This document shows, in pieces, positions 24,079 through 32,027 of a stretch of DNA of 64,000 bases. Origin of the DNA: Planosporangium thailandense. Lineage in GTDB: Bacteria; Actinomycetota; Actinomycetes; Mycobacteriales; Micromonosporaceae. Within the stretch, counting starts at the first letter, position 1. Each line of letters opens with the position of its first letter. The DNA lies in assembly GCF_011947195.1 (NCBI RefSeq), contig NZ_JAATVY010000011.1, positions 124,001-188,000 of the forward strand, read 5' to 3'. A program made the position numbers and the translations under genes. The notes under the pieces are model-generated. The model was not told the DNA's origin, did not search any database, and worked only from the letters and a program-made list of their open reading frames with translations.

Positions 24079-25347
24079 TCACGGTGCGAGGGCGTCCGCC
24101 AGGTCGCCGGCCAACCGGTCCGCCGTTACCAGCGGGATCGGCTCGAACATCGCCGGCTCGTGTGAGGGGAAGAGCGCGGTCGGGCCGTAGATCCAGTCCG
24201 TGAAGGAGTAGTCGTCGACCTTCCGGGCGCGGAGCAGGACGTTGCGCCGCTCGCGCTTGACGCCGTCGAGGTGCCACAGTTCGCCCCACGCGCGCGCCGT
24301 CAGTACCACGCGGCGGCAGTGCTCCGGTCGGACCGCCTCGTAGGCCGCGAGTGCGCCCGCCCAGTCGACGGCGCCGTCGTCGCCCCGAAGTCGCTTGACG
24401 TGCTCGGCGAGTACCCAGCCGTCCTCGATCGCCATGATCGCGCCCTGCGCCATGTACTGCAGCGGCGGGTGGGCCGCGTCGCCCAGGAGGGCGATCCGGC
24501 CGTCGACCCAGGTGGTGATCGGGTCGCGGTCGTACATCCGCCACCACTTGTCGCGCCACATGTGCGGCAGTCCCTGCTGAACGGCGTCGCAGGTCCCGGC
24601 GAAGGCGGTGTCGAGCTCGTCGGGTGTTCCCCAGTCCTCGAGCCCGGCGCGCGCCTTGGGGGACTCGAAGACGGCGACCTGGTTGAGGAGGTCGCCACCG
24701 CGCAGTCCGTAGTGGACGAAGTGGCAGCGGGGGCCGACGTACACGACGACCTCGGAGAGGTCGACCGGGCGGCCGGTCTCCGCGATCGGCACGGTGCCGC
24801 GGTAGGCGACGTAGGCCGAGGAGACGGGCTGGTCGTCGACGAAGAGCTTGCGGGCGACGGAGTGCAGGCCGTCGGCCGCGATCACCACGGCTCCCTCATG
24901 GACGGCGCCCGCTTCGGTCGTCGCGGTGGCCTTGTCCCCGTCCTGCGAGTACGCCGTGACCCGCTGCTCGGTGACCAGTTCGACGCCGGCCTCGCGACAG
25001 GCCTCGAGGAACAGTCCGTGCAGGTCGCTGCGGTGGATGACCAGGTACGGGAAGCCGTACCTCCGCTCGAGGTCACGGAGGTCGAGCGAGGTCAGGTCGC
25101 TCCCGTCGACCGCGTCGCGCATCACCATCGTGTCGGGTACGACGCCGCGGGCCTTCGCCTCTTCGAGCAGCCCGTAGTCATCGAGGATCCGCGTGCAGTT
25201 CGGTGCGAGCTGGATGCCCGCGCCGACCTCGCCGAACTCCTTCGCCTGCTCGAGGACCCGCACCTTCAGTCCGCCGCGGGACAGCGCGAAGGCGGTGCTC
25301 AGCCCGCCGATTCCGCCACCGACGATGACAACGTCAGGGGTGCTCAT
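24079..25347 (-). CDS. 3-hydroxybenzoate 6-hydroxylase (FAD-dependent monooxygenase)
   Basis: A 422-residue class A flavoprotein hydroxylase. FAD motifs are GGGIGGLSTAFALSRGG near residue 9, the DG motif VVIAADGLHSVARK and the GD motif ALLGDAAHPPLQYMAQGA. It resembles 3-hydroxybenzoate 6-hydroxylase and salicylate hydroxylase. Because gentisate dioxygenase, fumarylpyruvate hydrolase and maleylpyruvate isomerase genes lie directly upstream on the same strand, para-hydroxylation of 3-hydroxybenzoate to gentisate is the best call; salicylate 5-hydroxylation is usually done by a different enzyme type. ATG 25347 has AGAAGGCAAGGAA upstream. It is the last gene of the four-gene operon, 14 nt after the isomerase. 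Confidence 0.9.
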   Translation of the reverse strand: MSTPDVVIVGGGIGGLSTAFALSRGGLKVRVLEQAKEFGEVGAGIQLAPNCTRILDDYGLLEEAKARGVVPDTMVMRDAVDGSDLTSLDLRDLERRYGFPYLVIHRSDLHGLFLEACREAGVELVTEQRVTAYSQDGDKATATTEAGAVHEGAVVIAADGLHSVARKLFVDDQPVSSAYVAYRGTVPIAETGRPVDLSEVVVYVGPRCHFVHYGLRGGDLLNQVAVFESPKARAGLEDWGTPDELDTAFAGTCDAVQQGLPHMWRDKWWRMYDRDPITTWVDGRIALLGDAAHPPLQYMAQGAIMAIEDGWVLAEHVKRLRGDDGAVDWAGALAAYEAVRPEHCRRVVLTARAWGELWHLDGVKRERRNVLLRARKVDDYSFTDWIYGPTALFPSHEPAMFEPIPLVTADRLAGDLADALAP

Positions 25348-25361
25348 TTTCCTTGCCTTCT

Positions 25362-25985
25362 CTACAGCCAGGGGCCGAGGTCGGCAACCCCGGCGAGGGA
25401 GTGGGGACGGCCGGCCAGGTAGGCGGCCACCTCGGGCAGCGGTCCGTCGGGAACCTCGACGAGACCGCGTTTGGCCCGGATGTCCACCACGAGCGCGGAA
25501 AGGAATCCGTCGGGGAGGTCGGCGAAGGTCAGCCCCGTGCCGAGGTCGACGGCGTGTACGCAGACCTCGCGGGCCCGCAGCCACGGGATCTCCGTGGCGG
25601 CGACTGTGCGGCCCTGCGCGGTGACGACCTCGGCGCGCCACTGGTCCGCGGTGAGGTCGTCCATCGCGACCGCGAGGTTGCGCGCGGATCTGTTCATCCA
25701 CGCCGCCAGTTCGGTCGCGGAGAGCTTCGCGCCGGACTCGATGTCGGCGTTTCGCTGGTCCGTCGAGGCGTACATCGGCGTCCGCTCGCCGGTCCGGGCC
25801 CAGCGCACGAGGTTGCCGAGCGCGTCGGCGTTGGCGGCGACGTGCGCCACGAGGTGCTTGCGGGTCCAGCCGGGCAGCGCGCTGGGCTCGGTCATCGCCT
25901 GCTCGTCCAGCGCGGCGACCTGCGTGGCGAGCAGCGCCGTTCCGTGCTCGACCCAGTTGCGCGAGTCGGTGTGCGTGCGCGGCAT
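25362..25985 (-). CDS. Mycothiol-dependent maleylpyruvate isomerase
   Basis: A 207-residue protein of the DinB-like MDMPI family, which isomerises maleylpyruvate to fumarylpyruvate using mycothiol. The metal ligands are visible: His in WTRKHLVAHVAANADAL and Glu/His in RAREVCVHAVDLGTG, matching the His-Glu-His set of the Corynebacterium enzyme. The C-terminal domain ends YLAGRPHSL. Its ATG overlaps the stop of the upstream hydrolase gene (ATGA). This places the organism among the mycothiol-making Actinomycetota. Confidence 0.92.
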   Translation of the reverse strand: MPRTHTDSRNWVEHGTALLATQVAALDEQAMTEPSALPGWTRKHLVAHVAANADALGNLVRWARTGERTPMYASTDQRNADIESGAKLSATELAAWMNRSARNLAVAMDDLTADQWRAEVVTAQGRTVAATEIPWLRAREVCVHAVDLGTGLTFADLPDGFLSALVVDIRAKRGLVEVPDGPLPEVAAYLAGRPHSLAGVADLGPWL

Positions 25986-26815
25986 CAGGACTCCTTGACG
26001 ATCCGGTTGGTGCAGGCACCGATACCGGCGATCTCGGTCACGACGGTCTCGCCGCCGACGAGGTAGACCTTCGGGTCGCGCGCGTGGCCGACACCCGCGG
26101 GCGTACCGGTCGCGATCAGGTCGCCCGGGTTGAGCCGGATGACCGTGGACACGTACCGCACCAGGTGCACCGGGTCGAAGAGCAGCGTGCCGGTGTCGTC
26201 CTGTTGCATGACCTGGCCGTCGACGGTCGTCTTCACCTCGAGCGCCGGGCGGACGCCGCCGACCTCGTCGGGCGTCACGACGTACGGGCCGACAGGGGTG
26301 GAGGAGTCCCAGATCTTGCCCTGGGTCCACTCGATGGTCCGGAACTGCCAGTCGCGGACAGAGACGTCGTTCATGACGGTGAAGCCGGCGATGGCTGCCT
26401 CGGCCTCCGCCTCGGTGGCACGTCGCACGGGCTTGCCGACGACGACCACGAGCTCGACCTCCCAGTCGAGGGCGTCGGTCTCGGTGGGCTTGGCGATGGG
26501 GTCGTTGGGCCCGATGAGGGTGTCGGCGAACTTGGTGAAGAGGGTCGGGTACGCCGGCAGGTCGCGACCCATCTCCTTGATGTGGTTGGTGTAGTTGTGG
26601 CCGACGCAGACCACCTTCGACGGGTTGGGCACCACCGGAGCCAGGTCTGCGCCCTCGGCCGGCCAGGTCTCACCGGTCGCGGCGGCCGCGATCGTGGCCC
26701 AGTCGTCCTGCGCGAACAGGGCGCCGAGGTCCGCGTAGCCGAGGTCGACGAGGACGTCCCCGTCGAGGCGGACGGCACGGGTACCGCCGTTGACGCGCAA
26801 GGTGGCGAGCTTCAT
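25985..26815 (-). CDS. Fumarylpyruvate hydrolase (FAH family)
   Basis: A 276-residue member of the fumarylacetoacetate hydrolase fold. The family signature VVCVGHNYTNHIKEMG is followed by the metal-binding acidic residues in LDWEVELVVVVGKP and the DVSVRDWQFRTIEWTQGK loop. GDLIATGTPAGVGHARDP is the usual C-terminal motif. It splits fumarylpyruvate to fumarate and pyruvate, the last step of the gentisate route. ATG 26815 overlaps the stop of the gentisate dioxygenase gene (ATGA) and its own stop overlaps the isomerase start. Confidence 0.93.
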   Translation of the reverse strand: MKLATLRVNGGTRAVRLDGDVLVDLGYADLGALFAQDDWATIAAAATGETWPAEGADLAPVVPNPSKVVCVGHNYTNHIKEMGRDLPAYPTLFTKFADTLIGPNDPIAKPTETDALDWEVELVVVVGKPVRRATEAEAEAAIAGFTVMNDVSVRDWQFRTIEWTQGKIWDSSTPVGPYVVTPDEVGGVRPALEVKTTVDGQVMQQDDTGTLLFDPVHLVRYVSTVIRLNPGDLIATGTPAGVGHARDPKVYLVGGETVVTEIAGIGACTNRIVKES

Positions 26816-27969
26816 CGGAGGATCTCCTGACGGTCGAGGTGGAGCGCCTCGAAGACGGGCGCGTCCGAGAAACGGAAGAGGTCGAGGGCGCCGGAATCCG
26901 AGTCGGTGGTGCCGGCCTCGGACCGGGCGGAGAACGGCTCCCAGGACGGGACCACGAACAGGTCGCCGCGGGTGACCGACCAGGTCCTGTCGCCGACGGT
27001 CACCGTGCCGGAGCCGTCGAAGACCTGGTAGACCGACGACCCGGTCTCGCGGACCGGTGCGGTCTCGGCGCCGCGGGCGATCCGGTGGAACTCCGCGCGG
27101 ATCGTCGGGAGCACGTCGGCGCCGTTGTGGGGGTTGCTGAACCGGACGGCCGCGTGGCCGGGCTCGACGGTGCCGCCGTACCCCTCCTTCTCCAGCAGCA
27201 GTTGGTCGGCGAGGGCGGCGTCGGTGTGCTCCCACTTGTAGGCCAGCAGCGGCGACCCGGGGGCGACCTCGCCCACCGAGAGCGGACGCAGGCCCGGGTG
27301 GCCCCAGAGCCGCTCGGAGCGCGAGCGCTCCGGCGTGATCCGCTCAGCCTCGCTGATCTCCTCGCGGCCGAACTGGAAGAACTGCGCCTCGGTGAGGTAC
27401 TGGAACGGGATGTCGAGGCCGTCGATCCAGGCCATCGGCGCGGAGGTCGCGTTGTGGTGCGCGTGCCAGTTCCAGCCGGCCTGCGGCAGGAAGTCGCCGC
27501 GGCGCATCGGGACCGCGTCGCCGACCGCCGTCTCGCCGTTGCCGCCGACCACGGTCCACACGCCGGAGCCCTCGACGACGAACCGGAACGCGTGCTGGGT
27601 GTGCCGGTGCTCGGGGGCGTCCTCGCCGGGCATCAGGTACTGGATCGCCGCCCACAGCGTCGGCGTCGCGAACGGCCGACCGCCGAGCGTCGGGTTCGCC
27701 AGGGCGATCGCACGACGTTCACCCCCGCGGCCCACCGGGACGATGTCGCCCGCCTTCTCGGCCAGGCGCAGCAGGTTCTCCCAACGCCACAGGTGCGGCA
27801 CTGCGCGCGACCGCGGGTGCGCCGGCATCAGGTCGCCGATCTCGGTCCACAGCGGCACCAGCAGCTCCTGCTCGAAGCCGCGGTACAGCTCCTCGAGCGC
27901 AGGCGTCACGTCCGGCTGATCCGGCGCCGAGACCGCCTTCAGGCGGACCGGGGTGTCAGTCGTGGTCAT
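26812..27969 (-). CDS. Gentisate 1,2-dioxygenase
   Basis: A 385-residue bicupin ring-cleaving dioxygenase. The Fe(II)-binding histidines of the N-terminal cupin are in PEHRHTQHAFRFVVEG and the later His in WNWHAHHNATSAPMAW; the second cupin (VYQVFDGSGTVTVGDR) lacks a full metal set, as expected. It opens gentisate between C1 and C2 to maleylpyruvate. The start at 27969 lies 66 bp from the divergent IclR gene. It is the first gene of an operon of four in which three junctions are tight: two ATGA overlaps and one 14-nt gap. Confidence 0.94.
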   Translation of the reverse strand: MTTTDTPVRLKAVSAPDQPDVTPALEELYRGFEQELLVPLWTEIGDLMPAHPRSRAVPHLWRWENLLRLAEKAGDIVPVGRGGERRAIALANPTLGGRPFATPTLWAAIQYLMPGEDAPEHRHTQHAFRFVVEGSGVWTVVGGNGETAVGDAVPMRRGDFLPQAGWNWHAHHNATSAPMAWIDGLDIPFQYLTEAQFFQFGREEISEAERITPERSRSERLWGHPGLRPLSVGEVAPGSPLLAYKWEHTDAALADQLLLEKEGYGGTVEPGHAAVRFSNPHNGADVLPTIRAEFHRIARGAETAPVRETGSSVYQVFDGSGTVTVGDRTWSVTRGDLFVVPSWEPFSARSEAGTTDSDSGALDLFRFSDAPVFEALHLDRQEILR

Positions 27970-27996
27970 GTCGCCTACGATGACGCTTGTCGCGTC

Positions 27997-28026
27997 AGCG
28001 GAACCAAAGATTCTGGAGAGCGGAAC
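27997..28026. promoter_or_regulatory. Direct-repeat operator between gentisate operon and IclR gene
   Basis: AGCGGAAC occurs at 27997-28004 and 28019-28026, spaced 22 bp (two helical turns), each followed by AAA after zero or one extra base. It occupies the middle of the 66-bp divergent region. Binding of the adjacent IclR-type regulator is inferred from position only. Confidence 0.5.
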
Positions 28027-28035
28027 AAACCGGCC

Positions 28036-28806
28036 ATGGGCAGTGCGGAACCGAAGACCCCGCCGACGTACGTCGTGACCAGTGCCGACCACGCGCTCCG
28101 GATCGCGGTCATGCTGCAGCTGGAGGGCCGGCTCACGGTGAGCCAGGTCGCTGAGCGGCTCGGCGTGGCGCGGTCGACCGCCCACCGATTGCTGCGGACG
28201 CTCGTGTACCGCGACTTCGCCGTCCAGGACGACCAGCGGGTCTACCATCCGGGGCCGGTCCTCGAGCTCGCCACGCACTCGCAGTCGCGCACGTCGCAGC
28301 TCCGGGCCGCTGCGTTGCCGCATCTCCAGCGGCTCGTCGACGTCGTGGGGGAGTCGGCGAACGTGGCCATCCGCACGGGCGACACGACGCGGTTCATCGC
28401 GAGCGTCGAGTGTCGGCAGGCGCTCCGGGTGGGTTCGCGCGAGGGGATGGTGTTCCCGGCCCACCGCACCACGGCCGGGCTCGTGCTGCTCGCCGAGCTC
28501 CAGCCGGCCGAGGTGGACGAGCTCTACGCCGCTGAGCGGTACGTCCAGCGCCCGGACGAACGACCGGACATGGCGACCCTTCGGGGCCGGCTCACCCGTG
28601 TGCGCCGGGCCGGGTTCGCGCTCAACAACGGGCTGTCGGAGCGGGGAGTCGTCGCGATCGGCGTCCCGGTCCGCGACGCGGGCGGTACGGCGCTCGCCGT
28701 GCTGTCGGTCTCGATGCCCGCGGTCCGCTACGACCGCCATCAGCTTCCGACGCTCGTCGCCACCCTCCACGGGGCAGCCGGGGCCATCGAGGTCGGCGGC
28801 GACTGA
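28036..28806 (+). CDS. IclR-family regulator of the gentisate operon
   Basis: A 256-residue IclR regulator. The N-terminal winged helix-turn-helix (LTVSQVAERLGVARSTAHRL) is followed by the IclR effector domain (SANVAIRTGDTTRFIASVE, VGSREGMVFPAHRTTAGLV, ALNNGLSERGVVAIGVPV). It is divergent from the gentisate dioxygenase gene and probably activates or represses that operon in response to 3-hydroxybenzoate or gentisate. The ATG at 28036 has a weak ribosome site; the promoter must lie inside the 66-bp gap. Confidence 0.9.
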   Translation: MGSAEPKTPPTYVVTSADHALRIAVMLQLEGRLTVSQVAERLGVARSTAHRLLRTLVYRDFAVQDDQRVYHPGPVLELATHSQSRTSQLRAAALPHLQRLVDVVGESANVAIRTGDTTRFIASVECRQALRVGSREGMVFPAHRTTAGLVLLAELQPAEVDELYAAERYVQRPDERPDMATLRGRLTRVRRAGFALNNGLSERGVVAIGVPVRDAGGTALAVLSVSMPAVRYDRHQLPTLVATLHGAAGAIEVGGD

Positions 28807-28913
28807 GCGGACCCATGCACCATGTGCATGTCACGCCATGACAAACATGCGTTTGCTTGATGTGAGCGCGGCCACTTCACTGGTTCACCGAATTACCGAC
28901 CCGAGGTGAACCG

Positions 28914-29342
28914 ATGACCGATTCAGCCGCTCCCATCTCCGATCTCGACCTGTTCGACGACACGGTGCTCGTCGACCCGTACCCCTCGTACGCAGCACTG
29001 CGCGAGCTTGGAGGCGTCGTCCACCTCCCGGCGAACGACGTCTACGTGCTCACGAGTTACGACGTCATCCGCAACGCCCTGGGCGACTGGGAGACCTTCT
29101 CCTCCCAAGGGGCGATCGGGTTCAACCCGATGGTCAACGAGGCGCTCACCGGCACGTCCCTCGCCTCGGACCCGCCGCTCCACACGCAGCTGCGGGCGGC
29201 CCTGACCGCCAACCTGTCGCCGCGTGCGCTCCGTGGCCTGGAGGACAGCATCGACGCCAAAGCCGACGCCCTCGTCGAGGAGCTGGTCACCAAGGGCTCG
29301 TTCGAGGCCATCGACGGGCTGGCCCGGGCCCTGCCGCTCGAG
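28914..29342 (+). pseudogene. Cytochrome P450, N-terminal remnant
   Basis: About 143 codons from the ATG at 28914 (ribosome site CCGAGGTGAACC) match the N-terminal third of a bacterial P450: DPYPSYAALRELGGVVHLP, the B-helix region, ASDPPLHTQLRAALTANLSPRAL (C-helix with the heme-propionate His/Arg region) and LARALPLE. Similarity stops at ~29342, before the I-helix, ExxR and heme-Cys motifs, all of which are missing. The frame then runs on without meaning, antisense to the sigma gene. It cannot encode a working P450. The join to a hydrolase tail suggests a deletion of the P450 3' end and a hydrolase 5' end. Confidence 0.82.
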
Positions 29343-29587
29343 GACCGCGCTGCCGTTCTTCGCCCGGGCGAGCGCCGTTCGCGGCGACGTTCAACCCCGG
29401 CCACCGGCTGGTGGTGGAGCTGTCCAACGACGAACCGCTGGCCGACGCGCACAACGCCCTGTTGCCGCCGGACGCCTTCCACCTGCCGGTGGGTCGCCCC
29501 GTCACCCACAAGATCTACCGCGACGCCGCCCACCGGTCCCGGCTCGTGCTGCCGTTCACGGCGCGCACCGCGGTGGAGGAGAGGTAG
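29343..29587 (+). pseudogene. S15/CocE-type hydrolase, C-terminal remnant
   Basis: In a different frame from the P450 fragment, bases ~29375-29587 encode APFAATFNPGHRLVVELSND, a stretch containing PDAFHLPVGRPVTHKIYRDA, and LVLPFTARTAVEER ending at TAG 29585. This is the jelly-roll C-terminal domain of X-Pro dipeptidyl-peptidase/CocE esterases (the GHRLVVE and YRDAAHRSRL patterns are typical). The catalytic alpha/beta-hydrolase part is absent and there is no start codon. It is the other side of the deletion scar. The exact junction lies within 29342-29375. Confidence 0.7.
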
Positions 29588-29594
29588 CCGAGAG

Positions 29595-30740
29595 TTACCC
29601 GCGGCGCAGTCGGGCCGCCTGCCTGGTGAGGTAGTCCCGCTCGGCGGTGCTCCGCGCCCGGGCCGCCGCGCGGGTGTAGTGCTCGGCGGCGAGGTCGAGG
29701 TGTCCGGCCCGCTCGTGCAAGCGGGCCCGCACCGCGTCGAGCCGGTGATGGTCGCCGAGCCGCGTCGCGAGCTCCTCGACGGCGCTCAGCCCGGCATGGG
29801 GGCCGTCGACCTCGCCGACCGCGACCGCGCGGCTGAGCGCGGCAACCGGATTGTCGGTGAGCTCGCGGAGTTCGTCGTACCAGGCGAGAATCTGCGGCCA
29901 GTCGGTCTCCCCGGCGGTGCGGGCGTCGTCGTGCAGCGCGGCGACGGCGGCCTGGATCTGGTACTCGCCGCGCCGGTCGCGGGCCAGAGCCGCCTGCAGG
30001 ATGCGCACGCCTTCGGCGATCTCGGCCTCGTTCCATTGGGTGCGGTCCTGCCGGTCGAGGGGGACGAGGGTGCCGTGCTCGTCGGTGCGCGCGTCACGGC
30101 GGGCGTGGTGCAGCAGCATCAGCGCGAGCAGCCCGGCGACCTCGGGTTCGTCGCACGCGAGCGCCAGCTGGCGGGTGAGTCGGATCGCTTCGGCGGACAG
30201 GTCGACCCGGCCGGCATAGCCCTCGTTGAAGATCAGGTACAGCACGCGCAGCACGACCGCGACGTCGCCGGGCTGCGCGAACGGCCGGCCGCTGACCGTC
30301 CGCTTCGCGCGGCTGATGCGCTGCGCCATCGTCGCCTCCGGAACCAGGAACGCCTCGGCGATCTCCCTGGTCGTCAGCCCGCCGACGGCGCGCAGCGTGA
30401 GCGCGATCGCCGACGCCGGGCTCAGCGCCGGGTGGCAGCACAGGAACAGCAGCAGCAGCGTGTCGTCGGCCTGCTCGGCCGGTGCGGGCTCGGGCTCGTG
30501 GCTCAGCGCGTCCTCGCGCCGGCGCCGCGCCGCCTCGGAGCGCCGCGCGTCGATCAGCTTGCGGCCCGCGACGGTGAGCAACCAACCCTTCGGGTCGTCG
30601 GGCGGCGCGTCACTCCAGGACCGATGCGCCTCCAACAGCGCGTCCTGTACGGCATCCTCGGCCGCCGCGAAGTCGTTCCCGCGACGGACGAGGATACTGA
30701 GCACCTGCGGTGCCAGGACGCGAACGACGTGCTCGTTCAT
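29595..30740 (-). CDS. ECF sigma factor, ECF42 group
   Basis: A 381-residue sigma factor, much longer than a minimal ECF. Region 2 (FAAAEDAVQDALLEAHRSW, GWLLTVAGRKLIDARR) and region 4 (LTTREIAEAFLVPEATMAQR) are followed by a ~200-residue helical C-terminal extension (FNEGYAGRVDLSAEAIRL, VAALHDDARTAGETDW, ELATRLGDHHRLDAV) characteristic of ECF42. These sigmas have no anti-sigma and sit next to DGPF/YCII proteins, as here: its ATG overlaps the stop of the DGPF gene. The start at 30740 (MNEHVVRVL) is set by that ATGA coupling. A matching promoter lies upstream of the pair (31197-31223), so the unit is probably self-regulated. Confidence 0.92.
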   Translation of the reverse strand: MNEHVVRVLAPQVLSILVRRGNDFAAAEDAVQDALLEAHRSWSDAPPDDPKGWLLTVAGRKLIDARRSEAARRRREDALSHEPEPAPAEQADDTLLLLFLCCHPALSPASAIALTLRAVGGLTTREIAEAFLVPEATMAQRISRAKRTVSGRPFAQPGDVAVVLRVLYLIFNEGYAGRVDLSAEAIRLTRQLALACDEPEVAGLLALMLLHHARRDARTDEHGTLVPLDRQDRTQWNEAEIAEGVRILQAALARDRRGEYQIQAAVAALHDDARTAGETDWPQILAWYDELRELTDNPVAALSRAVAVGEVDGPHAGLSAVEELATRLGDHHRLDAVRARLHERAGHLDLAAEHYTRAAARARSTAERDYLTRQAARLRRG

Positions 30741-31150
30741 TCCACGGCGGCCGGGGCGTCGCTCAGCACCGGCCGCACCTCTATCCACTCGTAGATCGGC
30801 TGGCCGTCCTTGCCCGGCGCGGACGACAGGTACGCCGCGATCTCATACGCCCGCGCCTCGGACTCGACGTCGATCATGAACCAGCCGGCGGCGAGCTCCT
30901 TGGTCTCGGGAAATGGGCCGTCCGTGGTCACCGGCGCCGCGCCCGGCCCGCCGTAGCGCACGTACGTCCCCTCCGGGCTCAGCGCCTGCACGTCGACGAA
31001 CTCGCCCCGCTCGCGCAGCAGCTCGCCCACGTGGCGCTGGAACGCCAGGTGCGCGGTGATCTCGTCCTCGGTCCACTCGCTCATCGGCGCGAAGTTCGGG
31101 TGGCGCTCCGGGCCACCCGTGTAGTTCTTGAGCAGCAGGTACTTCGGCAT
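30737..31150 (-). CDS. DGPF/YCII-family partner protein of the ECF42 sigma factor
   Basis: A 137-residue protein of the YCII-related DGPF family. It starts MPKYLLLKNYTGG and carries the naming motif in VTTDGPFPETKELAAGWFMI, followed by SEARAYEIAAYLSSAPG. The family adopts a dimeric ferredoxin-like fold; its biochemical role is unknown. ATG 31150 lies ~40 nt downstream of the predicted ECF42 promoter, and the stop overlaps the sigma gene. The in-frame upstream start at 31192 would lie inside the promoter region and is rejected. Confidence 0.9.
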   Translation of the reverse strand: MPKYLLLKNYTGGPERHPNFAPMSEWTEDEITAHLAFQRHVGELLRERGEFVDVQALSPEGTYVRYGGPGAAPVTTDGPFPETKELAAGWFMIDVESEARAYEIAAYLSSAPGKDGQPIYEWIEVRPVLSDAPAAVE

Positions 31151-31196
31151 CGTCACTCCTCGTATTCCGTAGCCATCGTGCCGCCGTCCCACCCGG

Positions 31197-31223
31197 GACG
31201 GAACCAGCCGCGGCTTCTCGACA
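31197..31223 (-). promoter_or_regulatory. Predicted ECF42-type promoter (TGTCGA-N17-CGTC)
   Basis: On the minus strand TGTCGA (31223-31218) is followed after 17 bp by CGTC (31200-31197). This is the reported ECF42 consensus (TGTCGA in the -35, CGA/TC in the -10). It stands just upstream of the DGPF-sigma gene pair. The -10 lies in a perfect inverted repeat, CCGTCCC-4-GGGACGG (31184-31201). Confidence 0.7.
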
Positions 31224-31228
31224 TCGGG

Positions 31229-31822
31229 TCATTCACCAGCGGCAGCGTAGGTCGCGATGACCGCGCCCGTACTGGTTACCCGGCTGTCGGCCAGCCGCAG
31301 CGCCCGGTGTGCGCCGTCGTCGCGGAAGAGGCGCTTGCCGCCGCCCACCACCAGCGGGTCGATCATCAGCCGGAGTTCGTCCACCAGACCCAGGACCAGC
31401 AGGGTCTGGACGAGCCCAGGGCTGCCGATGACATGCAGGTCCTTACCGTCGGCCGCCTTCAGCGCGCGTACGGCCGCACCGATGTCGCCTCGCAGCAGCG
31501 TCGAATTCCGCCAGCCGAGCGGCTCGGCGAGGGTCGTCGAGGCCACGTACTTCGGCAACGCGTTCAGGGGCTCGGCGAGCACCTGCTGCTCCTCCGGCGC
31601 GTTCGGCCAGTGGGCTGCGAAGATCTCGTACGTGCCCCGCCCCAGCAGGTAGCCGCCCGCGTTGCGCACGTTCTCGATCACCCAGTTCATGGACAGCTCA
31701 TCCAGGTAGCGGGCATGCCAGCCACCGTGCCCGAACCCACCGGTCACGTCCTCATCGGCATAGCTGGGAGCCTGCACCACCCCGTCCAGCGTCATGAACT
31801 CGTCCGCGATCACCTTCCGCAT
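31229..31822 (-). CDS. Dihydrofolate-reductase-like (RibD C-terminal) protein
   Basis: A 197-residue protein of the DHFR-like/RibD-C-terminal fold common in Actinobacteria. It begins VIADEFMTLDGVVQAP and contains GGYLLGRGTYEIFAAHWP, LHVIGSPGLVQTLLVLGLV and DPLVVGGGKRLF, the last being the NADPH-binding Gly-rich loop. The true substrate of these proteins is unknown; they are rarely real folate enzymes. It lies 78 nt upstream of the DGPF gene on the same strand, with the ECF42 promoter in between, so it is a neighbour that may be expressed separately. Confidence 0.87.
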   Translation of the reverse strand: MRKVIADEFMTLDGVVQAPSYADEDVTGGFGHGGWHARYLDELSMNWVIENVRNAGGYLLGRGTYEIFAAHWPNAPEEQQVLAEPLNALPKYVASTTLAEPLGWRNSTLLRGDIGAAVRALKAADGKDLHVIGSPGLVQTLLVLGLVDELRLMIDPLVVGGGKRLFRDDGAHRALRLADSRVTSTGAVIATYAAAGE

Positions 31823-32027
31823 CCGGCCTCCTACCGGTAGTCGTCCGCCGCTCCGCGCTGACGGCGCGAAACAGCTCGGTCACCCGCTAGGACGGAGCCA
31901 GGAGCCCATCCTCGACATGGCCCACGGGCCGGTCGAAGCCGGCGATCAGCCGGGTGGTCATCGACAACGAGCCCACGGCTAAGATCAGCGACGCCGTGAC
32001 TACCGAGAGCGACCGGCGAGGAGGATG

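Noticed and set aside
28914..30794. Open frame of 626 codons starting with the P450 fragment
   Set aside because: After ~29342 the frame is antisense to the ECF42 gene and has no P450 features; only the first ~143 codons are real P450 sequence.
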